DNA of 64,000 bases from Reticulitermes speratus (taxonomy: Eukaryota > Arthropoda > Insecta > Blattodea > Rhinotermitidae). This document shows positions 10,622 to 21,349 of this stretch, in pieces (position 1 is the stretch's first letter; each line of letters opens with the position of its first letter). Where the stretch lies: NCBI GenBank assembly GCA_021186555.1, contig JAJKFL010000011.1, positions 6,144,501-6,208,500 on the forward strand. Reading direction: 5' to 3'. A program made the translations under genes and the position numbers. A model generated the notes under the pieces. That model made no database searches. It worked only from the letters and a program-made list of their open reading frames with translations, and had not been told where the DNA came from.

Positions 10622-11032
10622 TTAGTCTGGGTCTCCTTCAGACATCTGTAGAGCCCTGATATATTGTTCCAGTAACTGCGTGAATCTCGGATATGCTGAC
10701 TGATGTTTTCTCTTTATTTTCTCGGTACCTGAAGCCAGTGCCGACACAGCACCATAAATTAGGCCACGGCAGAGTCTTCTTCCACTTTCATTCCGATCAG
10801 TCCAGTTACTCGGCTACTTGGTCTGAGTTTTGACAAGGTTGCAGGAGATAAAGTGCAAACATTCCTTGCGTGGTTTTACGTGAACAGGACTTCGTGATAC
10901 AGGTGCAGTGTCAGTAGGCAGCCTTGGAGATATTGCCATTAAGGCTGATGTACAGATGTGGGCTGCTGTACCCTCGTCTGCAGGCACAGCAACTTTTGTG
11001 TGCGTGTAATTGAGACTCGTAATCGCTCTCAT
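10622..11032 (-). pseudogene. Unrecognised coding-like region, one in-frame stop
   Basis: A minus-strand ATG at 11032 opens a frame (MRAITSLNYTHTKVAVPADE at its start) that runs 72 codons to a TAG at 10814-10816, then continues in the same frame for another 63 codons (SNWTDRNESGRRLCRGLIYG, ending ALQMSEGDPD) to a TAA at 10622-10624. That is about 135 codons with a single stop in an AT-rich region. A pyrimidine-rich stretch followed by CAG near 10828 could be a splice acceptor just before the TAG. I do not recognise the protein. It may be an exon plus pseudo-open sequence, a decayed gene, or chance. Codon choice looks more gene-like than the neighbourhood. Confidence 0.3.
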
Positions 11033-11039
11033 GTTTGTG

Positions 11040-12000
11040 AAATGGCTCCTAGCAAAACCGAAACAAATGCAATAATCAAGAAAGGAACTCTATCAGTTAA
11101 AAAAGATTGAACATTCTTTGTTCCTTACAGAAATTTCAGCAAAAATGTAGTATTTAATTTTTGTGTAGGGATTTTAGGGTTAAAGGGGCAATATGAGTAG
11201 GCCGAAACATGTGGTCCGCCCCTCAATCAGGTACGAGACCAGCTAGTGAAGTAGGCGTCCACAGACAACGAAGTTTGGTTAGTTATGAGTTGCTATAAAA
11301 AGAGCAGGACTTTTCGTTCATTAGGACAAGCGTGGGAGCAGCTGAACTGTTCTTACTCTAAAGGCGGGGCCCATTGTTTGTTGCAAACGGTTACAAATGG
11401 CGCGAATAATGCAAGGGGTCATTTAATGTCAACTGTTTATTTTCTCTCAAAGGAACAAAATCTAATATAACTCTTACTTATTTGTAAACAATTGTTTGTT
11501 CTTAACAATAAAATCTACATATTTCGACTTAAAAAACTGTCAAACTGTTCTATAATCGGGCTCTTTAAACGGAAGGCGGTCTTTCGCTGCTAACAGCTGA
11601 GAACTCTTGCGACAAGACCTCAATTTTTGCAGTTTTTGGGCGCAGAAAATAAAATAAAGCGTTTTAGAATAAAAATTTGATTTAAAAAAACATTTAGGAA
11701 TAATTATGACAACAAATATTTTATTTTATTTTATTGATTTATAAAGGAACTAAGGTGAGAAACGATTATGTGGGAAATAAAAAGTTACATTAAAATTCTT
11801 AAAATAATATGCACAAATAATATTACAAAGGAAGGGTGCTTGCGGAATCTATAAAAGATGACAACGATTCTTCAAATTTCTGTGTACAAGAATTTTCCTA
11901 CCATTAGCCTATTGTATTTAAACTTTAGAATTTTGACCTTGATTCAAATTGAATGTAACATTTCAGTTCCTCCCTCGCAGACAAAACATTTCGTAATTAA
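11040..12000. other. Unassigned AT-rich sequence
   Basis: No recognisable repeat or coding signature. The stretch around 11700-11740 is very AT-rich. Confidence 0.35.
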
Positions 12001-12007
12001 ACAATTT

Positions 12008-12440
12008 CACACCAACTGATGCACTATTAAAACCACCTTTATTGTAGCTTTTGTAAATATATACCCCTACATATGTTTCGATCCTCAGATCATCGTCAGG
12101 GTTTTTTTTTTGAAAGCCACTAACACTTCAATACATAATTTGAAGGATCGAAGAGCACTTGTGTCTTAATATTGTATAAATTGTCTTGGTTTAAAATTAT
12201 AACACATTAAAACTTATGTTTTATAAGTTAAAGTTGTGGTTAAAAGTTTGTAAAAAGGTTGTAAAAGTTTTTGATTGCGGAAGTATTGGTCTTTTGAATC
12301 GTGGTAATTCGTAAGCTGTAAAATAAATAATACGGGTAAGTAGGGGTATATACTCGTATTTACAAAAGCTACAATAAAGGTGGTTTTAATAGTGCATCAG
12401 TTGGTGTGAAATTGTTTAATTAGTAATGATGCACGGTGTT
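12008..12440. mobile_element. Inverted-repeat element of ribozyme family H
   Basis: Arms of about 75 bp: the left arm (12008-12069) and right arm (12344-12420) are near-perfect inverse copies containing CAATAAAGGTGGTTTTAATA and GTGCATCAGTTGGTGTG. The left arm contains a hammerhead-like motif on the minus strand. The right end shows ATGCACGGTG at 12433, the motif shared by the family. No ORF lies between the arms. Confidence 0.8.
12065..12104 (-). ncRNA. Hammerhead-like ribozyme motif
   Basis: Minus strand: CC, CUGACGA, U, GAUC-UGAG-GAUC, GAAAC AUAU GUA, GG. Core position N7 is C, which the consensus allows. Stem I is weak here (CC/GG only), so this copy may be inactive. Confidence 0.5.
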
Positions 12441-13045
12441 GGTAACGTGAAATTTGAAAAAAAAAAACATTTCGTGTACATTCTGGAGACAAACTGGCAA
12501 ACACTATAATCTATAGGTTATGTGTATGTATATATACGTAGTTTAGTGGTCACTTTATTGTGAGAATCATACAAAACACCTAACTACCCTATGTTGCAAA
12601 ATAGAAAGTTCCTGATTATGTCAGTAGGTGGCACAATTATTTATATTACAAAATATTACGTATTTTCCACGGTTGGAGTGACATTAGTAGACTGCTCAAT
12701 TCAAGGAAGATAAGATTCACGAGGAAAGTAGCATGCATGAGATTTGTAATGTGTCCACATAATACTTTATTCTGAAAACCTGAAGGGAGAGTCACTTGGG
12801 ACAAACGCGCAGGTGAGAGAAGAATACTGTAAGGAATCTAACAGTAACTGCACATGAAACTAAACTGTATTTATGTATCTTGGGTTGATGACAATTGGCG
12901 GGCTGTTTAACCTGGTAACTGATCTCCTACCTGGCCCATTGGCAGACGCAGGGCACAATGGGCGTCTCCCAGTGCGGGTGCATACAAGCACATATGTTTA
13001 TATACGAATATAATGCTCTATTATACGTGTACTGTTTATATATTT
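12440..13045. other. Unassigned sequence
   Basis: AT-rich with no recognised element. Confidence 0.35.
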
Positions 13046-13047
13046 TG

Positions 13048-13362
13048 TACGCATACGCTTTTCTTTAGAAGGGTCTCGCAGCAGATGCTACGGACGCACC
13101 GCAGCCTTAAGGCTTATTGTGCAACCCTATGATGAAGATGAAGAGAAAGATGATCAGTTTTTTTCATTTTTCCGTGTAATGGAGCAAAGGTGGAATGAAA
13201 TTGACAGGGGAAAACCGAAATACTCGGGGGGAAAAACTTGTCCCGGTTCCACTTTGTCCACCACAAATCCCAATGGACTCACCCGGGATCGAAACCGTGC
13301 CTCCGCGGTGAGAGGCCGGCGACTAACCGCCTGAGCCATGGCACGGCCGTATGCATAAGCTT
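13048..13362 (-). mobile_element. SINE family A, full copy
   Basis: Minus-strand copy with all family blocks, from the 3' block GCAGATGCTACGGACGCACC to the box A region CCGCCTGAGCCATGG. The poly-A tail is seen as T-rich sequence at 13061-13070. A 13-bp imperfect target duplication (TACGCATACGCTT and TATGCATAAGCTT) lies at 13048-13060 and 13350-13362. Frames opening inside it are repeat by-products. Confidence 0.88.
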
Positions 13363-13434
13363 AAAAAGGACCTTTGTCAGCACCACACAAACTTTAACTA
13401 CACAATGCGCTCTATAACACTGCACAAAACATCT

Positions 13435-13545
13435 TGCACCCGGAAGATGGGACCGATATATTGTCCCGAAACGTCGGTAAATAATTACCACACGACGCCG
13501 TGTAATTACCCAGAAGACCACAGATTTTATCTTGCAAATGCATAC
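13435..13545 (+). repeat. Family P hairpin element, half copy
   Basis: Contains GAAGATGGGACCGATA, GTCCCGAAACGTCGGTAAA and the arm TTACCACACGACGCCGTG, which in other copies (28.1, 39.6, 42.9, 63.7 kb) has an inverted partner. Only one arm is present here. Confidence 0.65.
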
Positions 13546-13860
13546 ATTTTTGAAAATGAGCTGTTTGCAACCTCGGCGGTTCAGCTGAGGCAAAACGTGG
13601 ATGCGGTAGCGTGTCACACGTTTTTAGAGGGCTGATCAGCATGTTTGTCTTTGATATTCTGCATAATTCTTGGTGGGTGCATCTAGGTATGCACCGCCTT
13701 GGCTACGGGCCAGCCCCCTAATTCTATAAAAGTTCAAGAATTACTTGTCCAGTCGAACGGTTGTTAAAATTTCGAAAGAGGACTCAGCTGTATGCAGTTA
13801 CCTGCGAATGGGATTTCATTTCGTGGCGTTGCTTGATAATTTTACGTTGACAAGATTAGG

Positions 13861-14142
13861 GATGGAGTAACGGACTGGCTAGCCGGGCAGCTGCTCGGGG
13901 CACCAAACTGCAAGGGGCCTTAAGATGTCATTGAATAATCAGAAATGTGGCACTAGTAAACTCAGGTTTCCACACGCCAAAAAATGTCTCCGAAATTTAT
14001 CCTCACTTTGGGCACTTGCATTCAAAAATTTAAACCAGCCTTGTCCTACGCCGAAAAAGTTTAAAGAATATCGGTTTTAAGGGGTGCCACATTATCAGCC
14101 TGCCCGGGTCCCCATAGGTATTGGGCCCGCCCTATACGGGAG
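13861..14142. mobile_element. Possible hAT-type MITE
   Basis: The left CGGACTGGCTAGCCGGGCAG and right CCGGGTCCCC...GGGCCCGCCCTAT stretches resemble, on opposite strands, a known style of hAT terminal repeat (GGCGGACTGGC...CCGGGC). The match is diverged and I see no 8-bp duplication. Confidence 0.35.
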
Positions 14143-14420
14143 CCGATAATAAGGCGAATTTCTCTGTCCTTTCTAAATTGGTTTTCTTCATTTGATCAAG
14201 GCCAGTTTATTTACGGTAAAGGAAGAGAGGGGTGGGGGTCTGGAACGTCATTGTGTGTAAATATGAAGTCACCCCTCTCATTTATGTAACTGCTGCATGT
14301 CTAGACCTTGAGTTAATGGAATAAAAAATGGCACTGATTTATTACTTTGCAGCTAATGTCTAATTTATATCGACTTTCACACGAAAAATTCGTCTTCTTT
14401 ATCAGTTTTTCCTCTGTTCA

Positions 14421-14745
14421 TGGGGCACGCGGTGGTGCAGTTGGTTGAGGCACTGCGCTACAAGCCGGAATCGAACCCGCGATGGGTTCGATTCCCGATG
14501 GTGTCACTGGAATTTTTCATTGACATAATCCTTTCGGTCGCACTATGGCCCTGGGGTCGACTCAGCCTCTAACAGAAATGAGTACCAGGAATCTTTCCTG
14601 GGGGTAAAGGCGGCCGGTGCGTAGGGCTGACAACCTTACCACCTTCATGTGCCGATTGTCGAGAAATCTGGGGACCTCAACCTCCTGGAACCCTAAGAGC
14701 CTGTCAAGGCCTGTAATGGGATTGCTTTACCCTTACCTTTGCCTC
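14421..14745 (+). repeat. SINE family D copy
   Basis: tRNA-like head (GTGGTGCAGTTGGTTGAGGC, then GGGTTCGATTCCCGATGG), body with TCGCACTATGGCCCTGGGG and AACAGAAATGAGTACCAGGA, and a 3' end of TTTACC repeats. The same blocks recur at 34032 (+) and 43916 (-). It shares its TTTACC tail with family E, which suggests the same LINE partner. Confidence 0.8.
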
Positions 14746-15071
14746 TGTTCATACAGACGTGCTACTCTAAATATGTACTTTATTGTGTTAGTGGCGTACA
14801 GGTTTCGCAGTGAGAATATTTGCGAGTGCCTTACCGCTTCGCTAAGCCTTAAAGGATCCTGATGGTTCTGGTTATGCATTGCAATAAACGTGAGTAGCGT
14901 TTTGGGCTTTTGTCCACCGTTTTGTGTCTTTGTTGTTATCACAACTTTTCGAAAACAGGGTATTTTCTCATCCTCAGGTGGGAATGTGTGGGAAGAAGTA
15001 TCCTAATGTTGTGAGCCCGTTTGAAAAAACTAGTCTCTGTCCATCGTCCATTATAATTATCATTATTATAT

Positions 15072-15478
15072 TTGCCTGTAGCGATCCCAGTGGCCGCGCG
15101 GTCTAAGGCGTGGGTCTTCGGCTTACTAGGATCGTGGGTTCGAATCCCACCGGGGCATGTATGTTTGTGTTGTGTTTGTTGCATGGAACGTAAGTGACAT
15201 GAAGGACAAAAAGGATTTAAAAGTACAAAATGGATCAAAGGGGAAAAACCCGGACAGACAAAAAGAAATCCCACCGGAGGCATGGATGTCTGTCTCTTGT
15301 GAGTGTTGTGTGATGTCAGGTAGAGGTCTCTGCGACGGGCTGGTCCCTCGTCCAGAGGAGTCCTACCGAGTGCGGTGTGTCTAAAAAGTGTGATTTTGAA
15401 ACCTCGAAAAATGAGGCGGCCTAGGCCCCCAAGACGCTGTCAAGCCAGTGAAATATATATATTATATATATATATATA
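15072..15478 (+). repeat. SINE family B copy with internal partial duplication
   Basis: Head GATCCCAGTGGCCGCGCGG with box B GTGGGTTCGAATCCCACCGG, then about 125 bp later a second AATCCCACCGGAGGCATGG that continues into the body (CTCTTGTGAGTGTTGTGTG, AGGTCTCTGCGACGGGCTGG, GAGGAGTCCTACCGAGTG). So one head and one body are separated by an insertion or an unequal join. It ends in an AT dinucleotide tract. Confidence 0.8.
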
Positions 15479-15737
15479 TTTGCCTGTAGCCGATCCAGTG
15501 GCGCGCGGTCTAAGGCCGCTCGCTTGCTGTGATTGTGGGTTCGAATCCCACCGGGGGCATGGATGTCTGTCTCTTGTGAGTGTTGTGTGTTGTCAGGTAG
15601 AGGTCTCTGCGACGGGCTGGTCACTCGTCCAGAAGAGTCCTAACGATTGTGGTGTGTCTGAGTGTGATCGTGAAGCCTCGATAATGAGGAGGCCTAGGCC
15701 CCCAAGGGGCTGTTGCGCCATTGGAAAAAAAAAAATT
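15479..15737 (+). repeat. SINE family B copy
   Basis: Starts with TTGCCTGTAGCCGATCCAG directly after the AT tract of the previous copy, then the same head, box B and body, ending in poly-A. The box A region is shorter than at 16367 by about a dozen bases. Confidence 0.85.
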
Positions 15738-16219
15738 TGCTTTTAAAGACGGACATGCTTGCTCATACCGCTTGACTTCTATTACGCTCCACGTTTCCTC
15801 ATCCATCGAAGCAATGCGGTAGCTGGTAGTAATAAATTATTTGACCTCCCCAGCATGGGTCACTAATAATGAATTGTGTGTTCTGGGTCCAGGAAGAAAA
15901 GATGAAGGAAGTCGCCACATCTTATTAACATTTCTTTTGACTGCTGCAGCTTCCGTATGAGCTCGGCAGCGCCGTCTATCGCCTCATCTCACCTGTCTCT
16001 TCAGTTGACATCCCGGTGATGTCGTCCGAGCGTCAAGATATTTCTCTCGTGTTAAACATACTTTCTCGAACGAAGGCAAACAACGTTGTTGTTGTCACTG
16101 CCGGCATCAGTGACACTGCATTTTATACACACGACCCAAATACCCAAATGTCAAATAAAAATTCAATAGAATATCTAATTAAGAATTGTTGATGGATGGA
16201 TGACTAAACAATAGACTTC

Positions 16220-16667
16220 AAGTATTGAATTCGAAGTTGAGAGAAAGAAGGGAATAACTCGGTTTCGTGACAGATAAGTTACCAATCAGTTTGTGAGCTT
16301 GTATTGAGTTACCTAGTGGTAAAATAAGCCAGGGAATTGTAATAAGTGTTAAGGGATGTTGAGGCCGATCCCAGTGGCCGTGCGGTCTAAGGCGTGGGTC
16401 TACGGCCGCTCGCTTACTGGGATTGTGGGTTCGAATCCCGCCGGGGGCATGGATGTCTGTCTCTTGTGAGTGTTGTGTGTTCTCAGGTAGAGGTCTCTGC
16501 GACGGGCTGGTCACTCCTCCAGAGGAGTCCTACCGACTGTGGTGTGTCTGAGTGTGTGTGATCGTGAAGCCTCGAAAAATGAGGTGACCTAGGCCCCCAA
16601 GGGGCTGTCGAGCCAGTGAAAAAAATATATATATATTTGCCTGTAGCCGATTTAAAAGTATTGAATT
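16220..16667 (+). mobile_element. SINE family B copy inside a 12-bp duplicated interval
   Basis: The SINE itself spans about 16367-16650 with intact box B (GTGGGTTCGAATCCCGCCGG). The exact 12-bp word AAGTATTGAATT lies at 16220-16231 and 16656-16667, enclosing the SINE plus 135 bp of unrelated upstream sequence. The last bases TTGCCTGTAGCCGAT after the AT tract match the start of the neighbouring copies. Confidence 0.75.
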
Positions 16668-16952
16668 ACAGATTCGCTTGGATGGCCAGTTATTCCCTAT
16701 GAAGGCTTCCGCGGTTAACTTTCAGTTTATTAAAATATCTAAAGCACGCGATGACTATTTCTTCTCATTATCACGGTCAAGCTAATTACAAACATCATAC
16801 ATTACACTTTACAGAAAGTCTGCAATAAGTTCATTGCTTTACACTTACACTCATAAATTATAAAGTAGGATTTCGACAACTGCTAAATTTTGTTCGGATA
16901 AGAGTTATTTTCTCTATACATACCTGATAAGTGACAGAACAAAGTTTCCTTT

Positions 16953-17033
16953 AATTAATTATTTCATTCCAACTAACGCATTGTGCATTTGTTGGAATGA
17001 AATAATTAGTTAATTACTGAAATGCACGGTATA
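16953..17033. repeat. Family H palindrome, minimal form
   Basis: The arms TTATTTCATTCCAACTAACG and TTGTTGGAATGAAATAATTA are inverted around GCATTGTGCA and end in ATGCACGGTATATATA. This looks like an element of family H that lost its ribozyme part. Confidence 0.55.
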
Positions 17034-17118
17034 TATAATACATATAATAATAATAATGTATAAATTTCGTTAATGCCCAACAGGAACAATTAGTATACCA
17101 CTAAACTTCACGTTATAT

Positions 17119-17250
17119 TCACCGTGCATTTTTGTACAATTGATTAACTCACACCAACAAATGCACCAAAACAAGTTTGTCACTGATTTCAATCAATGTG
17201 AAATCAGTGACAAACCTGTTTTGGTGCATTTGTTGGTGTGAGTTTATCAA
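17119..17250. repeat. Family H perfect palindrome
   Basis: Arms of about 45 bp (17146-17190 and 17200-17244) pair almost perfectly: ACTCACACCAACAAATGCAC against GTGCATTTGTTGGTGTGAGT. To the left lies CACCGTGCATTT, the inverse of the family's ATGCACGGTG end motif. There is no hammerhead core inside. Confidence 0.7.
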
Positions 17251-17754
17251 TAGTATACCACTAGAAAAACATCAAAGAGAAACGTCATAAAACTAATGCA
17301 TCCATATGGTTTAACAAGATATGTATAATCGAAGTGCATTTTATGGAATGAATGAATGAATTAATTAATTAATTAAACGCACGGTATATATAATATAAAG
17401 TTTTATTTGCCTGTGATTTATTTAACGAGGTTTTGTCAAGTTTCTGGTTTAAGTGTATGTCGAATTATAGCTTGTTTTGTGGAAGATAAATTTCAAATTA
17501 TATGAAAGGAATTATTTTTTATTAATTTTATGGCATTGTCACTGTAACTCTCTGGAATAACCGAAGAATATAGATTAATAACCTCTTACTGGGCACCCAG
17601 TTCCGGCTTCAATATTTTAACCTGCCACCTCCCTAACATGAAGTGTGTCTTGCAACCACTAAGTTTGGTGAGCTGTTAAAACGGTAAGGTTGTCACTGTT
17701 TATGACATAAAGACTTGCGGAAGAGTGGATCTGCAGACAAAAGTGTTCTTAACT

Positions 17755-17890
17755 TAGTTGAGTGGTAAGGTTCACGCGCTGACCGCTTTAACCCCGCGGA
17801 AAATCCCCCGTTGGTCATCGAATAAGAGGCTGTGTGTTTCCGAAACATGTAAAGAGGCGTTTGAAAAGAGAAAAATCTTTTGCTCCTCCC
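17755..17890 (-). repeat. Degenerate SINE, family F
   Basis: The block AAAAGAGAAAAATCTTTTGC and GAGGCTGTGTG match the copy at 1600-1825. Strongly diverged. Confidence 0.35.
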
Positions 17891-18009
17891 GAGAATCTGA
17901 CAGTTATTTCTCTGACGTCACTTCTTAACCTACGCACTGTAACTATTATGCTAGCCCAGCTCATAAGTGATCTACATATTAACTTAGAATCAAGCCACTA
18001 TTAACGTAG

Positions 18010-18292
18010 ACCAACTGGATGCAACTCTATTTAAAAAACTGTATGGTTTTTTAAACGTCTTTTTCACTGGTTCACTTTTAGGCAACCTTGCCTAAAAGTG
18101 AACCAGTGAAAAAGACGTTTTAATATATGCAGTTTTAATGACAATAAACCCCTGAAGATGGCTCTATAAGAGCCGAAACATATGTCGGGTTTTATAAAGT
18201 TTTTAAATATGTTTTAAAAAACTATACAGTTTTTTAAATAGAGTTGCATCCAGTTGGTGTATGTAAATAGTGACTGTGAAAAGATGCACGGT
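18010..18292. mobile_element. Inverted-repeat element of ribozyme family H
   Basis: The outer arms (ACCAACTGGATGCAACTCTA against TAGAGTTGCATCCAGTTGGT) enclose an inner perfect hairpin (18055-18120, centred on GGCAACCTTGCC) and one hammerhead-like motif at 18146-18192. ATGCACGGTGA lies at the right end (18284). No ORF. Confidence 0.82.
18146..18192 (+). ncRNA. Hammerhead-like ribozyme motif, best stem I
   Basis: AAACCC, CUGAAGA, U, GGCUC-UAUAA-GAGCC, GAAAC AUAU GUC, GGGUUU. Stem I has six pairs (AAACCC/GGGUUU), stem II five pairs, stem III the two pairs AC/GU closed by AUAU. GUC is the classic cleavage triplet. The single U after the core (18159) is the only departure from the textbook core. 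Confidence 0.72.
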
Positions 18293-18817
18293 GATTACAG
18301 AATAAAGTATTAGAATCAAGCATTAGTAACAATTCCACTTACCTTTTTAAGGAAGTGAGAATCATAAGCTGTGTAGGTGGACGCATGTGTCTAGCACATC
18401 AAAGAAACAGGTCCTATTTCACATTTAAAATCCTGGTACGGACACTCCCCGACTTACGCTATGGTTACGATCCGGATGATCCAGCACAAGTCGGAATTGA
18501 ATATACAAATGGTGATATACACAGGTATAAAAAAACCGTACAGTTGAAATCCAAACTCCAACACACAGGAATATGATGTGCCGCAGCATGACCGCCATGC
18601 TGCCTGTGTTATCGCCCAGCAGTATTCTTCCCCCAACTTCGTCTCATTGCACTTTCATTCCCCCAAAGAAAACTGCGGTGCGCTTGTAAAAAATATTTTT
18701 TTTTTAATTTCTTTGCTGTTTTGAAATTGCGTAATTCTGAAATTGTGTAATTTATATTTGCTTGTGTCTTGGAGTTTCTGTAAAGTTAAGTAAAAATGTT
18801 TTAAAATACAGGCCTAT

Positions 18818-19242
18818 AATAAGCCTCCAGAGTCGACTTCGGTGGACTAGTGGTTAGCGTGCTCGCCACTGGACCCGATCCCGACCGAGGTCGATGGATT
18901 TTTAAGGGTGATAAAAATCCGTAGCACAACTTCCTTCGGAGGGGAAGTAAAGCCGTCGGTCCCATGTCGTAGATTTACGGCATGTAAAAGAACCTTACGG
19001 GCATGAATAAAAATATTTCGTAAGCAAAATTCAACCCCAGTTTCTCACCCAAGTCTCCTGACTGCCTGCCAGATGGCTCTGGCGGTCACATCAGGATCGA
19101 TAGAACAGTAGCGCGGTCAGTTTGCCAGTCACCAACTGCTACGAATGCGCACGACCCAGTAACCTCGGAAAGAGGAGGCCCGAGCTCATATAGGGCTGTT
19201 GAGCCATGGTTATTATTATTATTATTAATAAGCCTCCAGAGT
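18818..19242 (+). mobile_element. SINE family C, full copy with 16-bp target duplication
   Basis: Head GGTGGACTAGTGGTTAGCG, a box B region shortened around GATCCCGACCGAGG, body with GATTTTTAAGGGTGATAAAA and TCTCCTGACTGCCTGCCAG, end TAGGGCTGTTGAGCCATGG and a (TTA)n tail. The exact duplication AATAAGCCTCCAGAGT lies at 18818-18833 and 19227-19242. About a dozen bases of the box B region (between CACTGGACCC and GATCCCGACC) are missing relative to the copy at 10.0 kb. Confidence 0.93.
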
Positions 19243-20490
19243 AAAAGGTATTTATTTTTACCAGTGTTAATATTTCCGGTGACTGCTTTGGGTGTGTTTA
19301 GATATGCTTTTACACTACTCTTTTTTAGAATAGAATAAGACGTAAGGATCCCTATAGGTGATGAGTGTGGAGAAGTGATGTAGCAAAATATCTTGGTCAT
19401 GGTCAAGAGGCTGTCTCGGCCTTTCTCATGATAAAATTTGTAAAAATAACGAAAAATATTCTGTTCTGTAACAGATTCCTTTAGGGTCTCTGTCTTCTAC
19501 AAGTCGATGCATCAACGAACAGAAAAATATGTTTGTCATTTAAATAAACTTCAATGAAGTAAGTTATGTCACTTTTGTTCTTAAACGTCCTTGCCTTCAA
19601 AGTGAATTGTCGTATGTATTATTGCGAGGTACACATCAGATTCCGTTTGTTGTTGTATTCAATCTCAGAGCGTTATGACGTTCTGTGGTGTACGTTGAAA
19701 CACGTTTGTCTGTGATGTTAGGGGTGAACAAATAGAAAGTTGTACGAATGGGTTTCGACATACAACTGTATACTATTTTATGTTATTCATACCGTGCATT
19801 TTTAGTCTGTTTTAAATGACCAACGGTTTGCTGTGAGACTTACAGAAGTGACAGTGCGTAGTGTCTTTAGGTCAGTTTTGATTTAATAAGAGTCTAATGT
19901 TAATGTTAAGGGTGATAAGAGATATAGCTTATATTTAGAAATTATGTTAGAGGTTTTGAATGGACAGCGTTTTGCCCATGCTCTGGGCTCCTTGTATCTT
20001 TGCCGCTTCAAGATGAAGACGAAAGGTTTCGACTGCACATCTGTACGTGTATATTACCAGCTTCAGTAATAAGGTATAATCATAAGTGTCTGAGATGTGA
20101 GGGAAAGTGATGTCGGTGGTACAGTGTTTAGTAATATTTACCTTATTCAGAAAGTAATACATTAATGATCATTTAAAAATTTCGTCACCAAGAAATTTAG
20201 CTAAAGCCTTAAATCTACTTATATCTGGGAGGGGTCTATTGTTAAATTCGGATGGGGTACTAATTATCCTGACTTAAGATTTCGTAGTTTTACTCAGTAA
20301 CCTCAGTCAAATGCCGAGATATACTTTAAATTAGGCCATCATCATCTCCTTCAACGTTCTTTCCGATTAATTTTTCCATAATCCAGTCATTTGACTTCAG
20401 AATTTGTGTTGTTGACAGCGTCATTAAATAAGCTCCATAAATCATATTTCCTACAAGTACTGCGCAGATAGTATATGTTGTTAGCCACTT
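19243..20490. other. Unassigned sequence
   Basis: No element recognised apart from an isolated ACCGTGCATTTTTAG at 19791, the inverse of the family H end motif. Confidence 0.35.
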
Positions 20491-20492
20491 TG

Positions 20493-20762
20493 CTACGGGC
20501 TGAATGGTGCGGGGTTTTAATCCCGGTAGGAGCAACATTATTTTCTCTTCTCCAAAAACTTTCAGACTGACTGTGAATGCACCCAACCTCTTATTCAATG
20601 GGTGCCGGTGTTGTTTTCCGAGGGTAAATCTGCCGGACTTGAAGCTAACCATTCTCCTCTCTCTAGTACCGAGGTTAAGAATGAGTGGTGATATTCCTCT
20701 ACTCCCCCTATATGCCTTCATGGTGTGGACAGAGACAAATTTGCCTTCATCTTTACCCTTTT
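20493..20762 (+). repeat. SINE family E, diverged copy
   Basis: Blocks in family order: a box B-like stretch TTTTAATCCCGGTAGG, TTCAATGGGTGCCGG, TACCGAGGTTAAGAATGAG, CTACTCCCCCTATATGCCTTC, and a TTTACC-like tail. More diverged than the 57738 copy. Confidence 0.65.
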
Positions 20763-20984
20763 TTACTGTATCTCAACCAGCAGTCAAGTTTTGATATTTC
20801 CCCCCCTCTCTCCATTCCATGTAGACTAATTCTGGCATATTAACCCTCCCTTAACACTGGTCATGACTATGTTTTTCCATTTGCTCATCCATGCATACCC
20901 TGTCATTTTGTGCTCAAAGTTACAATATAGATGCTCTTTATGCAAAGTAAAAAGGGAAACAATGTCATCGTTCTACTGTGAGGT

Positions 20985-21349
20985 CTACTAAAGTCAAGGC
21001 ATTTAGCGTCTCAGTACATACGTGTTGGACCGATCGTGTGAGAAATGAAGAAGTATTACACAGAGTCAAAGAAGAGAGGAATATCGTACATACAATAAAA
21101 AGAAGAAAGGCTAACTGGATTGGTCACATCTTGCGTAGAAACTGCCTTCTAAAACACGTGATTGAAGGAAAGTTAGAAGGGAGGATAGAAATGACGGGAC
21201 GACGAGGGAGAAGACGTAAGCAGCTACTGGATGACCTTAAGGAAAAGAAAAGATACTGGAAATTGAAAGAGGAAGCACTAGATCGCACCCTGTGGAGGAA
21301 TCGCTTTGGAAGAGGCTACGGACCTGTCGTAAGACAGACTACAGAGTGA
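20985..21349 (+). pseudogene. LINE-1-type fragment: ORF2 C-terminus (family 'HVIEGK')
   Basis: From about residue 13 the frame reads WTDRVRNEEVLHRVKEERN, then RKANWIGHILRRNCL, KHVIEGKLEGRIE, RRGRRRKQLLDDLKEKK and FGRGYGPVVRQTTE to a stop at 21349. This is the C-terminal tail of a non-LTR reverse transcriptase ORF common in arthropods; the polymerase itself is absent. 5'-truncated. Second and third copies on the minus strand are at 44983-45560 and 57309. The name here is only a label within this window. Confidence 0.85.

Noticed and set aside
18436-18560. Possible pogo/Tigger relic (CTCCCCGACTTACGCTATGG)
   Set aside because: Only one terminal-like stretch is visible, with no partner end or TA flanks.
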